NCBI RefSeq assembly: GCF_026745355.1 | Contig: NC_079205.1 | Span: forward strand, 47,470,027 to 47,534,026 | Origin: Beta vulgaris subsp. vulgaris | Taxonomy: Eukaryota; Streptophyta; Magnoliopsida; Caryophyllales; Amaranthaceae | Direction of reading: 5' to 3' | DNA: 64,000 nt | In this document: positions 23,128-34,220 of the stretch, one piece after another | Layout of the letters: each line of letters starts with the position of its first letter | How positions within the stretch are numbered: position 1 is the first letter of the stretch | The notes under the pieces: model-generated | Seen by the model: only the letters and a program-made list of their open reading frames with translations | Told to the model about the DNA's origin: nothing | Database searches by the model: none | Made by a program: the position numbers and the translations under genes

Positions 23128-23176
23128 CGACCCAATAAGGCAGATACTTCAGATCCGGCTTGGACGAAACGGAAGA
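23128..23176 (-). pseudogene. atpB: Fragment of plastid atpB (NUPT)
   Basis: The minus strand encodes IFRFVQAGSEVSALLGR without interruption, the conserved segment of the chloroplast ATP synthase CF1 beta subunit that follows the Walker B region. Codons look plastid-like and unmodified. The match stops abruptly on both sides, where frames change, so this is a scrap of about 50 bp of plastid DNA in the nuclear genome, not a gene. The surrounding 23180-23520 is less AT-rich than its neighbours and may hold other organelle pieces, but I could not name them. Confidence 0.75.
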
Positions 23177-23179
23177 TTG

Positions 23180-24403
23180 GATTCATTCTTTAATTCAGAA
23201 TGAAATGAAGGGGCTCGCTTTGACCGTTGTGAGTAGGTAAGTAAGCGACCCATTCCCTGTCTTTTTTTCTATTTTGCCGTATCACATTCTCATTCTGTTC
23301 TGCGTTATTTTCAAATGTCCGCCAATACCTCGATGTAGGTTCGGGATAATATTTTATCCGGGGCTATTTACAACTAGCCAATTAAGAATTCTCGGGGGGG
23401 AGGAGGAAGGTTGGTACTTGTTGGGCATGTGAGTGAATGACCCTATGCGAGCTCAGCTCAAAGGAAATTGATCTTTCTAACGGATTTCCGAAAAGGGGTT
23501 AAAAAGAAAAAAAAGAGAGTACATAATAGCCATATAAATGACAAAATCGTATATCTCACATGCATCTGATCACGACACTGCCAAGAGTAGTTGTAAGATA
23601 GATTATATGATCCTGACTATTTTTCTTTTTCATTTTTGTTATTGGTGCTTGTAACATATTTCCTTCACGTACCTACTGTCTTGTTCGCCGGCAGTGAGAT
23701 TTTCGTCCTCAATTTGTGTGGCTTCACAAATTGTCACAAAATAGTACACCATGGTATTGGTAGGTCATTAGTCATTACATAATAAACCTTATGGATAAGA
23801 ACCAAATAAGATACGTGGTGTGGGAAGAGCACCCACGAAGGTCAATTTATGAGTACAGGAAGAAGATAAACTGGCTATTTTGAAGGGGCATTTAATGCAC
23901 ACGTGTGGCTGTGAGATACTCAAAAACTGAAGACTCAAGTTATGGGCTTATGTATTGGGCTATTAATCACAAGTCTTAATGCCTTGAGGTTAACAAAAGA
24001 GAGTAAGTGGGACCCAAAAAACGACGGTGACAGAATGGTGGGGGCCCAAAGGGCCACACGAGTGGGAAGTGTGCATTAGTTGTCATGGGCCTACTTGATA
24101 TGTTTTTGGTCTCGTCTATATGTGGAGTAGGAGGCACGTCCCTTTCAAAAAAATTTTTTGCTTTCTGTGTTGTCAGTCCTTTTTCATGAAAAAATAGTAC
24201 CAAATTTTGGAATCTTTAATACATTGTTGGCCATGCCTATGTTGATTGTTCTTGATAGTCTTAAACATCATCATGGTTTCATGATGAATTTATGGGCTTT
24301 AGGTGATTTGCCATTATGCTTGTTTGATACCCTCATTATTTCTTTGAGTATTATATTTTTTTTCATTCTCATCTTAAATTTAAGTTCAATCTTATCTTTG
24401 TTA
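23180..24403. other. Intergenic with possible further organelle-derived patches
   Basis: 23180-23520 has higher GC than its surroundings and short stretches that read like coding sequence (for example VNDPMRAQLKGN at about 23433-23470), but no gene could be assigned. 23520-24403 is featureless. A short frame at 23976-24203 has no recognised motif. Confidence 0.35.
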
Positions 24404-24662
24404 CTCCCTCCGTTTCATATTAATCTACACATTTTGACATTTTATACTATTAACAAATTGCACTTTGACCCTCGTTTGTGATTTATACGTGAATAAAAAC
24501 ATAGTGATGTGGGATCTTGTTAGATTCGTCTTAGTATGTATTTTATTAATATGTACTTTTTATAATTTTTACTAATACAAAACTAAAGATATATGTCCCC
24601 AAAGTTTTACATTGGCATACCTGAAAAGTGTAAGTGTGTAGATTAAAATGAAACGAAGGGAG
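24404..24662. mobile_element. Stowaway-like MITE
   Basis: CTCCCTCCGTTTCATATTAATCTACAC is mirrored by GTGTAGATTAAAATGAAACG at the right end, with TA on both sides. About 259 bp, non-coding. Confidence 0.88.
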
Positions 24663-25174
24663 TATATTTCAGTCGAGCGATCCACTTTAGCAGTCTTTTG
24701 GTATAATTTTATGGGATGTAATTGGTTTACTGTTATGACTCACACCTCACATCATGACTTTCCTAAAATTCACCGTAAAATTTGAGAAGAAAATGATATT
24801 TTATAAGTTTGTAAAATAAATTAGAATTGTAACCCTTGTTATATACAAGATCAAAATTTTATTAAATTTATTTTACTTTTTTACTTTCTTTTCTGGTTCT
24901 CTTCCAAAATGAAGTGAATAAACTAAAAATAAACGGACAAAGTAATATTTTGTTAAATTTATTGTAATTTCATTTTTCAAGATAAAAATTATATGAAGTA
25001 ATTAAATAAATAATACAACTATATATAGACCTAAATAAATTTTATAGAAAGATTGCACATGATATGTCATTTCCATTCCTTACATCATAATACTTTTGTT
25101 TATCATGATCGCATATAATATAATGATAATTCTTATTACATATGGTAGCTAATATCAAATATCTTAAAATAATA

Positions 25175-25433
25175 CTCCCTCCGTCCCATAATATAGTGTT
25201 TATTTCTTTTTTACACGGTCTTCAAAACGTAACTTTGATCTTTAATATCTTCAATTCCGTATTAATAAAAAATATAAAAATTTGATATTATGAAACTACA
25301 CATTGAGACGAATCTAACAAGATCCCACATGAATATGTTTTTTTTATATATACAAATGAGAATATTCGGTCCAAAATTTTAAAGTTTGACCTACCAAAAA
25401 TGAAGTAGGCACTATATTATGGGACGGAGGGAG
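25175..25433. mobile_element. Stowaway-like MITE, same family as 1529-1785
   Basis: CTCCCTCCGTCCCATAATATAG and its inverse bound 259 bp, with TA at 25173-25174 and 25434-25435. The interior shares ATTGAGACGAATCTAACA and neighbouring blocks with the 1529-1785 element. Non-coding. Confidence 0.9.
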
Positions 25434-25612
25434 TATTGTATTAGAATTTTTTTTGAGAAGTATATGGATGATGTACATATATGTGGTTTTATTAAATATA
25501 AAGATACTTGTCATTCGAGACATGCCAAATGTTGATCCGCCGGTGAATCTATTTTGTTATGTATTTATATAATTAGATAAAAAATTTGCCTAAGTCATAT
25601 ACATGTTAAAAT

Positions 25613-25840
25613 TAGAGTTGATCAAAATAGTCCAGTCTGCTTGCCCCGACTTGGACCGTTATATGCCCCGGCTTGGGCAGCATATCTGGCCCCAATTTTA
25701 ATTTTTTTGGAATGGGTTTGGCGGCTCAAAAAAATTTTAGTTTAAAATTTGGCCCAACCGGTTTTGTCATGAGAAATTTGCTATGGCTCGAGATAGCGGG
25801 TTTTGGCTTAAAAAATTGGCTCGAAGTTTTGGCACCTCTA
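25613..25840. mobile_element. hAT-like MITE
   Basis: Ends are TAGAGTTGATC and, inverted, TAGAGGTGCC, with flanking 8-mers GTTAAAAT and CTTAAAAT that match at seven of eight positions, fitting the 8-bp hAT duplication. The 228-bp interior is rich in GGCCCAAC and GGCTCG text and has no coding capacity. Confidence 0.7.
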
Positions 25841-26984
25841 CTTAAAATTAACTAAAATAATGGTATTTTTATATGTTGTTAATATTTCCATACTTTGAGA
25901 TTCTTGAGTAAAACACTATTAAGAACTCATTAAATGATACAAAAATTAAGCAAAAACTAAATTTGGATATATTATATACAAATGAAAATTTTGTTCGAAA
26001 TTACCTTGTAGAAACATGTTTTGCAAAAAAATATTAACTCATAAGAAAAAGTTGTAAGAAACTACATTTTAAACTACAAATGTTATACAACATTTGGCCG
26101 GATTTTGGTTATTGACTACCTTTTTTAGCATTCACCTTTTTTCTCTTTTTGTGTCTTCTAGCATCCTTTTTTGTCCATTTTCACCCAACATTTCGATATC
26201 TTTTGACAAAAAAATACAAAGTTGTGATTAGGCAAATTTCAGCAAAAATGAAGGGGGAAATGAAAAGGTCGTCGTCAAAAAAGTAATCAACAACCAAAAT
26301 CCAACTAAAAGGTAATTTTTTACAACTCTTTGCTTTAAACAGTATTTTTCACGGAACTTTAAATTTATAAGGTATTTTCTAACAATTTTCTTTTGATTAC
26401 ATGGTAATTTCAAGTATTATATACCTTCAGTTGAAAGTATTTTTATACACTTTAATCATATATGAAATTATAGCTGGAAAAAATTAATATGGTCAGTAAT
26501 ATGCAATATCTTTCACACAATCTATATATAATTAATTCCATTAAAAATATAGGAAGACTTGGCATGTAAAACAGGTTCAATGATTGAATTGTGGGTGAAT
26601 CTATTTGTTGAGAGAGAGAGATAATGAAAGAAAGAGATGAAAACTATACTTTAGTTAAAAATTGAAAATGACGGTAAATACATAGGATTTGGGGTTGGCT
26701 GAAACCATGAGTTTTTTCATCTTCCCTATCGAAGTTTAGAGTTCAATTTCTACCCCAAGCAATTTGCTTTGGATTAAGGCGTGTTTAGCTTGTGACACAC
26801 CTCTGAGTGGAGATTATATAAAAAACACAATCATTAGATTAGAGTAGAATTGTGATTGTTGTTAAATTGATCATATTAAGAAAATATAATGTAAATTTTT
26901 TACTCAAAAGAGGAAAAGATAAACTTAAACCAAAGAAAAACAAAACAAAAGCAGAAAACTAAATAATAAAACTAACATGACTCA
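25841..26984. other. Intergenic, then the 3' flank of a LINE
   Basis: Mostly AT-rich with no feature I can support. About 26895-26984 is probably the 3' untranslated part of the LINE that ends here on the minus strand. Confidence 0.45.
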
Positions 26985-27209
26985 AGGAGGCATAAGGCGT
27001 GGGAAAGCCACTCCTCGAATATCCTCCTCTAAAATTGTACTAAGTTCTAATGAAATATTATTATATAAGAAATTCAATCTCCCAGGTTGAGAGACACCTT
27101 GATTAACTAATCAATCAGCTGCAAGGTTACTTTCACGATAATTGTAAATAAACTAGCTTCACTTCCCAGTCATGCTTGTTGAGTATAGCACGGCAAAACC
27201 ACAAATTAA

Positions 27210-27612
27210 GGGTGTGCATATATATCCGACTCGTGACCTAGTTGATATGATCCAAGAAATCGAATATCGGACCTGATCTTTTAGTTTTCTAGATATTTCA
27301 GATCGGATATCCGAGAATTTTCATATCAGATGCGAATTGTAAATTTTCAATTTAAAATATATGAAAATATCCAGCACATGGTGATTTTTTCCGGATATCC
27401 TATCCGAAATATTCTTTTTTTTACATCGGATATCCGAAAATATTTGATGATCTGAAGCATATTTTATGAAATTTTTCTTCGAAAAATCAACTTTTTTAGT
27501 TAACGGATATCTAGTGTGATCCGAAATTTCGGATATCCGATTTTTTCGGATCGATTCGAACATCATTTTCTCCGATTCGAAATTTTTGGAACGGATCGAA
27601 TTATGAACACCC
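27210..27612. mobile_element. hAT-like MITE inside LINE A
   Basis: GGGTGTGCATATAT on the left is mirrored on the right as GGGTGTTCATAATTCG. The interior repeats GGATATCCGAAAT-type text, typical of a known style of short plant hAT element. It interrupts the LINE RNase H region: LINE coding is readable on both sides. The 8-bp TSD is not clear. Confidence 0.65.
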
Positions 27613-28090
27613 ATAACGTGATTACGTGATCATGAGCACAAGAACTAGCCATATCATCCACATTCTTGAGTGTTTCAACACAAGTTAGAATGCTATCCAT
27701 TTGAATTTATAATCTTTCAATTTAGAGATCCCCAGCCCATTCAAGATCTATAGTGAGGGCCATCACCTCAACATTAAAAGTAAAATAATTCCCAAAATTA
27801 GCAGTAAGAGCAGAAATAAAATTACCCCAAATTATCTCTGATAATATTTTCGCCACCAGTAGCACCTGGAGCCCCTTTTGCAGTACCATAACAATTCAAA
27901 AAATACCAATTGATTAGAGGACCCTGCCAAGTTATGAAAAATCTGAATGTTTAATCTATGCACTGTTATCATTCCTGTTGCGTTCCAGCATCTTTTTGCT
28001 TCATCATGGCAAAGACGAAAAAAAGCACCAATGTCAACAATTAATTTGTGGTTCCTTTTTAACACAAAGGTATTTCTCCAATGCATTATC
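27613..28090 (-). pseudogene. LINE A RNase H domain
   Basis: Minus-strand frames include LNCYGTAKGAPGATGGENIIRD, the opening beta-hairpin of a plant LINE RNase H domain, followed by shifted frames reading NVEVMALTIDLEWAG, where the conserved E and the helix after it should lie. The first acidic residue expected in the hairpin is not seen (NCYGTAKGA rather than a D-containing form). Broken by stops; the C-terminal part lies beyond the hAT insertion. Confidence 0.7.
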
Positions 28091-28156
28091 CAACAATCTG
28101 CTATACTAAAGTAAGTAGGCCAACCGTCAAAGGTGATCGGTGTGCTTTTAGCTAAA

Positions 28157-28700
28157 TTATTGAATATTCATTCTTTTAAAGGAAGATGAAAATTTTTTTG
28201 CAGAATTGGATAACCCACCTATTTTACTCCAAATCATCTGTGCAAATGGACAATCACACAATATATGAAGAGTATGTTCTTCATTATATGCACAGATGAT
28301 ACAATTTGGATAACCCATCGTGTGTCTCTTGAATTTGTTAAGGTTTCCAAGAAGACAATCATAAAAAGGCAGCCATAATACTGCTCGAATTCCTTGTTGA
28401 TTGGACGGGCATATGCCAAATGGTATTCCAACAATCATCATTCAACCTATCGTCTTCATGTTTCACAACACAGAAAGCAGGTTTTATGAAAAAATTTCGT
28501 TTAGGTGAACTTATCCTGTAAGCTAAGTCCCCAACTTTCGGGTCATTCTTCACTTCAAAAGCTTGAATTTGTTTCAGGATATTTTGCAGGAGAAAATGAA
28601 AAAAAAAAATACACTCCCACCCTTGAGTATGTTCCCACATTTCTTCTATTGTTGCACCTTCTTATTCCAATGGAAGAGAGTTATTGAGGAATGTATCGAT
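28157..28700 (-). pseudogene. LINE A zinc-binding reverse-transcriptase tail
   Basis: Reads RHTMGYPNCIICAYNEEHTLHI in part, then LCDCPFAQMIWSKIG, the C-x2-C ... H-x3/4-C zinc-binding pattern (zf-RVT) that follows RT in plant LINEs. Upstream at about 28500-28640 is DPKVGDLAYRISS, also typical. The frame shifts several times. Confidence 0.8.
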
Positions 28701-28959
28701 GGGTTGATCAGTAACCATTTTATGATTCCAAAAGAGGGTTCTAGCCACATTACCTATTTCCATTATCATTTCTTCACACACAACTTTTGGATTTGAGTAA
28801 TACCATTCGATACATTAGATGCTCCTATATTCGTATTGAACATGCATATAGATATCACATCGACCCTTGTAATATTTGGATCTCATGACACGTGACCATA
28901 AGACATTTGGTTCCATCAGGAACCCCACCCTAACATATTCAAAAAGTCGCATTTGCTTG

Positions 28960-30400
28960 CACTAGTAGAATAAATGCTATTTGCTGCGGTTTTACCTATA
29001 CGCAGCAATATTACACGCAAAAAGAAAAGAAAAAATAGAAAATAACAATATTGCTACGGTTTCCGCCCAAAACCGCAGCAATATTGTTCAACGGATGCAT
29101 TTTGAAAAAAATGTGGGGCTTGGAGAGACTAATATTGCTGCGGTTTTGGGCGGGAAACCGCAGCAATATAATAAAAAATATTTTAAAAATATATTGCTGC
29201 GGTTTCCCGCCCAAAACCGCAGCAATATTGTTTATTTGCTTAAAAAAAAAAGAGACGCGGCCCTAGGGTTTATTTGTCTTCCTTCACAACTCCTCCCAGC
29301 CGTCTCTCTCCTCACTCTCTCTCATTTGTCTTCCTTCACAACTTCTCCCAGCCGTCTCTCTCCTCACTCTCTCTCATTTCCTCCGTCATATCTGACATCT
29401 CTCCTCTTCTTTGTCGTTCGTCGTGCTTTAACAATCTGACTTCTCTCCTCTTCTTTGTCGTTCGTCGTTCTTCATCGTCATATCTGGTTTGTTCTTTTCG
29501 TTCGTCGTGCTTCTTCAACCGTTCGTTCGTCGTGCTTCTTCAACCGTTCGTTCGTCGTGCTTCTTCAACCGTTCGTTTGTTCGTCGTGCTTCTTCAACCG
29601 TTCGTTCGTTCGTCGTGCTTCTTCAACCGTTCGTTCGTCGTGCTTCTCCTCTTCTTTGTCGTTCGTTCGTTCGTCGGTCTTCAACGAGCCTGAACCTTTT
29701 TTTTGGATTTTTTTTTTCTTTTTTTTCGTTTCCAGATCTGTGATTTTTTTTATTTTTAGGATTTTATTTTTATTTTTGTCGTTTTTAGATATGGTTTTAG
29801 ATTTTTTCGTTATTTTAGAGATCAGTTTCTTATTTTTTTTTCATTATAGTTTTTTTAATTAGTCTAAGTTGTAATAGTTTCTTATTTTTGTTTTTACTTT
29901 TTGATTTTTGTATTATGTATGTAATTAGTTTTTTTTAGTTTTATATATTAATGAAATTCATGTTATTTCATCTTCATTTTGTATGTGAATTAGATGGATT
30001 GTGGATGGGTTAGTGGTAGGGTTTTAATCTTTCAAATTTAATTGCAAAATTTCAAAAAAAAAAAAAATTCTTTTTGCCTATACCAGTACCTATTGCTGCG
30101 GTTCTGGGCCAGAAAACCGCAGCAATATTACTTTTTTATAATAAAAAAAGTAATATTGCTGCGGTTCTAGGCAAGAAACCGCAGCAATATTACCTTTTTG
30201 GGCCACCTTATTTCACCACAATTCCTTATATTGCTGCGGTTTGGTCATTAAAACCGCAGCAATATTACGTAATATTGCTGCGGTTTAAAACCGCAGCAAT
30301 ATTATTAATACCTATTGCTGCGCCCTTAATTGCTGCGCGTCCTATTTCGCAGCAATAGGGCACTTTTTCACCGCAGCAAGTAGCCTTTTTTCTACTAGTG
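28960..30400. mobile_element. Non-autonomous CACTA element with palindromic subterminal repeats
   Basis: Starts CACTAGTAGAATAAATGC and ends TTTTTTCTACTAGTG, flanked by a perfect 3-bp duplication TTG (28957-28959 and 30401-30403). Nine or so palindromic units of TATTGCTGCGGTTTT ... AAACCGCAGCAATATT fill 28978-29230 and 30088-30375. The middle includes a TAGGGTTT motif, a CT-rich leader-like stretch (29275-29400) and a short tandem array (29500-29640). No transposase is encoded; open frames within are low-complexity products of the repeats. It lies inside LINE A between RT and the zinc-binding region. Confidence 0.92.
29500..29650 (+). repeat. Tandem repeat of about 25-29 bp in the CACTA element
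   Basis: Five to six consecutive copies of a unit built on CGTGCTTCTTCAACCGTTCG with a variable number of TTCG or TTCGT additions. It yields repetitive FVVLLQPFV and VRRASST frames, which are not evidence for a protein. Confidence 0.85.
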
Positions 30401-30409
30401 TTGTGTCGT

Positions 30410-31453
30410 TGATCTAAGATTTTTTTTTCTTTGTTGCCTCCCCAAATAGATCTATGAGTACCATGGCCAATGTCATCATAAACGAATCATGGGATTTTTG
30501 CAGTTTGCATTGAGTAACAAGCCATTGTAGAAAGTGTTGACTTAGTACGTACCAAGATTCGTAGTAGCGTTCGTATGCAAAGCTGAGCAGAGTATTTGTT
30601 ATTTAGATTCACCAACGTTCTTAAGGTAGAATATACTTGTGATTTTTCCAAACTTACTTTATGCCCTGAAGCATGACAAAAAGGCTGAAGACATTGGTGA
30701 GTAATATTTGCTTTTTTAGTATTTGTTTCAGCAAATAGGATGAAATTGTCGCCAAAGAAAAGATTGGATACTAGTGGACATCCATACTAGCCCTTATAGG
30801 GTTCCAACGTTCAGCAATAATGAATCCTTCAATGGTTTGGTATAGCCTTTCAATGCACATGACAAAAAGATAAAGTGACATAGGGTCACCTTGTCGAATT
30901 CCTCTACTTAATTTAAAACTTTGGGACGGTTCTCCATTCGGAAGAACTTGTCGAGATGATATTGTGACACACTTCATAATAATTTCCACCAAAAGGATTG
31001 GCAAGCTCATCTGAATAAGTGTAACCCGCATGAATGACCAACATTAATTGTCCGTCATATGCCTTTTCAACATCGATCTTGAGGGACATGTAAGCTTTCC
31101 CTCGTTTTTTTTCTCATGGTGTGCCAAACTTCTTGGACAATAACAATATCAGCTGTGATTTTCATTTTGTGAATAAAGCTAACTTGAGTATTAGAGATAA
31201 GCATTGGACGAAGAGAATTTATGTGGTTTACCAACACTTTTGAGATAATTTTATATGCTACATTGCACAACTCGATGGAACTGGATTTGAGAAGCAAGTT
31301 GCGGGTTGTCGATCTTGGGTATGAGAACAATATGAGTGTCATTAAAGTGTGTAGGTAACCTTTTTCCTTGAAGTGCTGGTAGAACCATATCATACACATT
31401 TTTTGCCATAAGACCCCAATTATTTTAATTAAATAACGCTTGGAATCCATCAT
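30410..31453 (-). pseudogene. LINE A reverse transcriptase
   Basis: Minus-strand frames show SIELCNVAYKIISKVLVNHI (fingers region), NTQVSFIHKMKITADIVIVQEV, then LSRGIRQGDPMSLYLFVM with GIRQGDP typical of L1-type RT, and near 30740-30760 FFGDNFILFAETN where the catalytic F/YADD should be, so the second catalytic Asp is Asn. Frames shift at several points and the N-terminal part is incomplete. Inactive. Confidence 0.85.
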
Positions 31454-31829
31454 ATGGGTGCTCTAAAAGCACCCATATTATTTACCACCTCATCAAGATC
31501 AAATTTTGTTAATGGTTCAGAGAGTAATTCCCAATCACTTTGAGAATGCTTCCGGAAGATATCTTGCGGGACATCAAAAGAGACAGGTTCACAATAATTA
31601 GTTAGTACTGTGGAGAAATAATTCACTACATGATTTTGAACAATAACTTTGTCATGAATTCAATCTCCATGACAATTGAGAGAAAGAACTTTATTCTTCA
31701 TTGACAGACAATAATATTACGATGAAATAATATATTGTTGATCTCCTTTTTTATCCATTCAACACGAGATTTCTGATACCACAAGGTTAAATCTGGATCA
31801 GAATATCATCTAAGTCATGTCTCAACTTA

Positions 31830-32380
31830 GCCTTAAGTTTAATGAGTCCCCTATCAGAGCATATATAAATAATTTCTTGGATTCTAGCAATACATGTCGT
31901 TTTTGTCTGAAGATATTACCAAGGGTATTTCTATTCCATTTTTCTTTCACAAAATTTGTAAATTTCTTGTGGGAAAGCCAAATAGTTTGGAATCTAGTAG
32001 GTTTATTAATACTTTGAACCGGACCAAAGCCATTGGGCAGAATGAGGCAATGGTCTGATCGTATGGAATTATGGATGGAAAATGCTTAACTTTTGCATTC
32101 TCAAATCAAATCCCCTACTCGCCATTGCACAATGATCTACCTAGATGGGCACTATCTTTATGAGATTCATTTCATCAATCTACTCATTAAATCTCGCAAA
32201 TCTTCTAATCTCACTATAAGCACTACTTTTTATCAAAGGAGGCAAACCTTGTATGATTAAAGTCTCTTGCAACTAGCGATGACTTATTATGAGTAAGTAC
32301 AAATCCCTTAAGCTCATTCCACAATTTACTTTTCTTCAAAGGGTCTGAGCTTACGTATATTGCTATTTGAAAAATATAGT
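31830..32380 (-). pseudogene. LINE A endonuclease (C-terminal part)
   Basis: Broken frames read KLWNELKGFVLTHNKSSLV, ARDFNHTR, RFARFNEWIDEMNLI and VDHCAMASRGFDLR, the last third of an APE-type endonuclease that nicks target DNA. The expected GDFN is changed to ARDFN. The N-terminal catalytic half is missing because the element is 5'-truncated here. Confidence 0.75.
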
Positions 32381-32908
32381 AGCATCTTTTAGTGCATCAA
32401 ATAACAAGTTTGTCCATCAGATATTTATTCTTGTTATTATATTGTACTACATGAAACTTGAAATACTTCACGAAAAAGGAAATATTAACCATCATTTTAA
32501 CATTTATGTATCATTTCCTTTAACGATGATATATAAATATTTTCTTGATAAAAAAGAACATATTAAACAATAGATAACAACATGGAGTAGATAGATTTGC
32601 TAAATAAAAGAAAATTACATCATGACATTTGTGTTGACATAATTTATTCATTTATAATATATGTAGATAATAACGAGGCATGCCTAGTTGTTTCAATAAT
32701 ATTATCAAACTTTATGAGAGTTTCAATATCAATAGAAGAACTTGAGAGTGATAGGTCAAAATAGAATCATAACTAAAGGTTAAAGTAGATATACTAGTAT
32801 TCAACCTTCATCATATATTAATTAAGTTGTGTTGTTACAACTAATAATAATAGAAGAAAGTATTAGTCCTCCATTAAATTAAGACTTTCAATTATTTGTA
32901 CTCTTGTT
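32381..32908. other. Intergenic, no gene seen
   Basis: AT-rich DNA between LINE A and Copia element 2. A short frame at 32367-32573 has no recognisable motif. Confidence 0.45.
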
Positions 32909-33379
32909 TGTAGGAATTATATGCCTTGAATCTGTTTGACGAAATGCGGTCAAAAAGCATGTTTGCAGGCCCGCCCGATCGGGCTCAAGGCGAAGATGTC
33001 CAGCATGCTTCTTTGTAGGGCGCCCGATGGCATTGGACGTGTTCGCCCGATCGGGCGTACTTAGCGAATTACGACCGGGAAGGGCCGCCCTCGTGCAATT
33101 ATGGGTTTGGGATATAGGACGCCTGATCGGTCGGTAGTTGGTTTTGACGTAAAACGCATTTTCCTATGCGGGTATAAATAGGTTTTAAGCCTAGTTTCTT
33201 TATACCATGAATTAAGTCTTAACTACTCCGTAATCTAGTTTTCCTCATATCAATAAATTTTTTTCTCTCTATTCCCCGTGGACGTAGCCAATACTTTGTT
33301 GGTGAACCACGTAAATATGTTGTGCATTTTTCTTTGTTTTGCATTCGATTATTTATTCTTTCTCACATTCGTTATAACA
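32909..33379 (+). repeat. 5' LTR of Copia element 2
   Basis: U3 carries GC-rich palindromes GCCCGATCGGGC (32973-32984) and CGCCCGATCGGGCG (33044-33057), plus degenerate copies at about 33021 and 33121. They lie upstream of the TATA box in GGTATAAATAGG (33170-33181). The LTR would drive Pol II transcription of the element. Confidence 0.85.
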
Positions 33380-33394
33380 AATTGGTATCAGAGC
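33380..33394 (+). promoter_or_regulatory. Primer-binding site of Copia element 2
   Basis: AATTGGTATCAGAGC: after two or three spacer bases, TGGTATCAGAGC is complementary to the 3' end of initiator tRNA-Met, as in Tnt1-type elements. Confidence 0.85.
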
Positions 33395-33428
33395 TTCGTG
33401 TTTGATCTAGGTGAGAAAGATGTTGTGA

Positions 33429-34220
33429 TGAATGTGAAAATTGATAAATTCACTGGGAGAAATAATTTCAGTCTGTGGCAAATCAAAAAGCGGGTTTTAC
33501 TGTAGTAACATGGGTTGTGGGCACTGTTGACAAAGAAGTCAACAAATTCAGTTACTGCTGAGATGACCACTCTGGAGGATAAGGCTCATTCAACGATTAT
33601 GTTGTGTCTGGATGATAAAATAATCACTGAAGTACTCACGGAGGAGGAAACCGCATCTAGTCTGTGGTTGAAATTACAGAGTTTGTATATGACAAAATCT
33701 CTAACCAGCAAGTTGCTTTTGAAGCAACGTCTGTTCAGCCTGTGTGTGAATGAAGGTATACCTCTTAGAGATCACATAAATCAATTGAATAAAATATTGT
33801 TATAATTGCCTAATATTGATGTTAAGGTGGAGGATGGGGATGCTGTTTTGACTCTGCTTGTTTCTTTACTGTTATCATATGAAAATTTTGTGCAATCTTT
33901 CATTGTTGGTAAATATTTTGTGTCCATAGAATAGGTTATATCATCTCTGCATACTAGGGAATTACGCCATAAGGCATCTGGTAGTACAGGTTCAGATAAT
34001 CAGGCTTCTGGATTAGTAGCCATTAGTGATAAGAGACATGGTAAAAAGAATTTTAAGAAATCTGGAAATTCTAAAGGGGGTCCTAAATCTAATGATATTT
34101 GTAATTACTGTAAGGAGAAGGGGCATTGGAAAAAGGAATGTCCTAAAAAGAAGAATCAGGAAAATAAATCCGAGTTCTGCTGTTGTTGCAGCAGAAAATT
34201 CGAATTCTAAGGATGATTTT
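33429..34220 (+). pseudogene. Copia element 2 gag
   Basis: ATG at 33429 opens MNVKIDKFTGRNNFSLWQIK, the usual start of Tnt1-like gag, and stops at 33505. The frame changes and continues as STIMLCLDDKIITEVL and LHTRELRHKASGS, ending in the zinc knuckle CNYCKEKGHWKKEC (CX2CX4HX4C, about 34099-34140) that packages RNA. At least three breaks. Confidence 0.85.

Larger units (their letters stand above)
26985..32380 (-). mobile_element. L1-type LINE (element A), 5'-truncated and decayed
   Basis: A non-LTR retrotransposon on the minus strand with domains in the expected order: C-terminal part of an endonuclease (WNELKGFVLTHN and ARDFNHTR, 32160-32370), RT (30410-31453), RVT-type zinc-binding region (28157-28700) and an RNase H domain ending at a stop near 26985 (CNLAADWLVN-like text, GVAFPRLMPP). 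LINEs copy themselves by target-primed reverse transcription. It is interrupted by a CACTA element (28960-30400) and a hAT-like MITE (27210-27612), has many stops, and starts within the endonuclease, so it was 5'-truncated. Confidence 0.88.

Noticed and set aside
22977..23186. Minus-strand 69-codon frame as a possible gene
   Set aside because: Only its first 20 or so residues are meaningful and they are a plastid atpB scrap; the rest is unrelated sequence.
28981..29862. Several overlapping frames, up to 152 codons
   Set aside because: They come from CACTA subterminal hairpins and a 25-29 bp tandem repeat; the same text appears in multiple frames.
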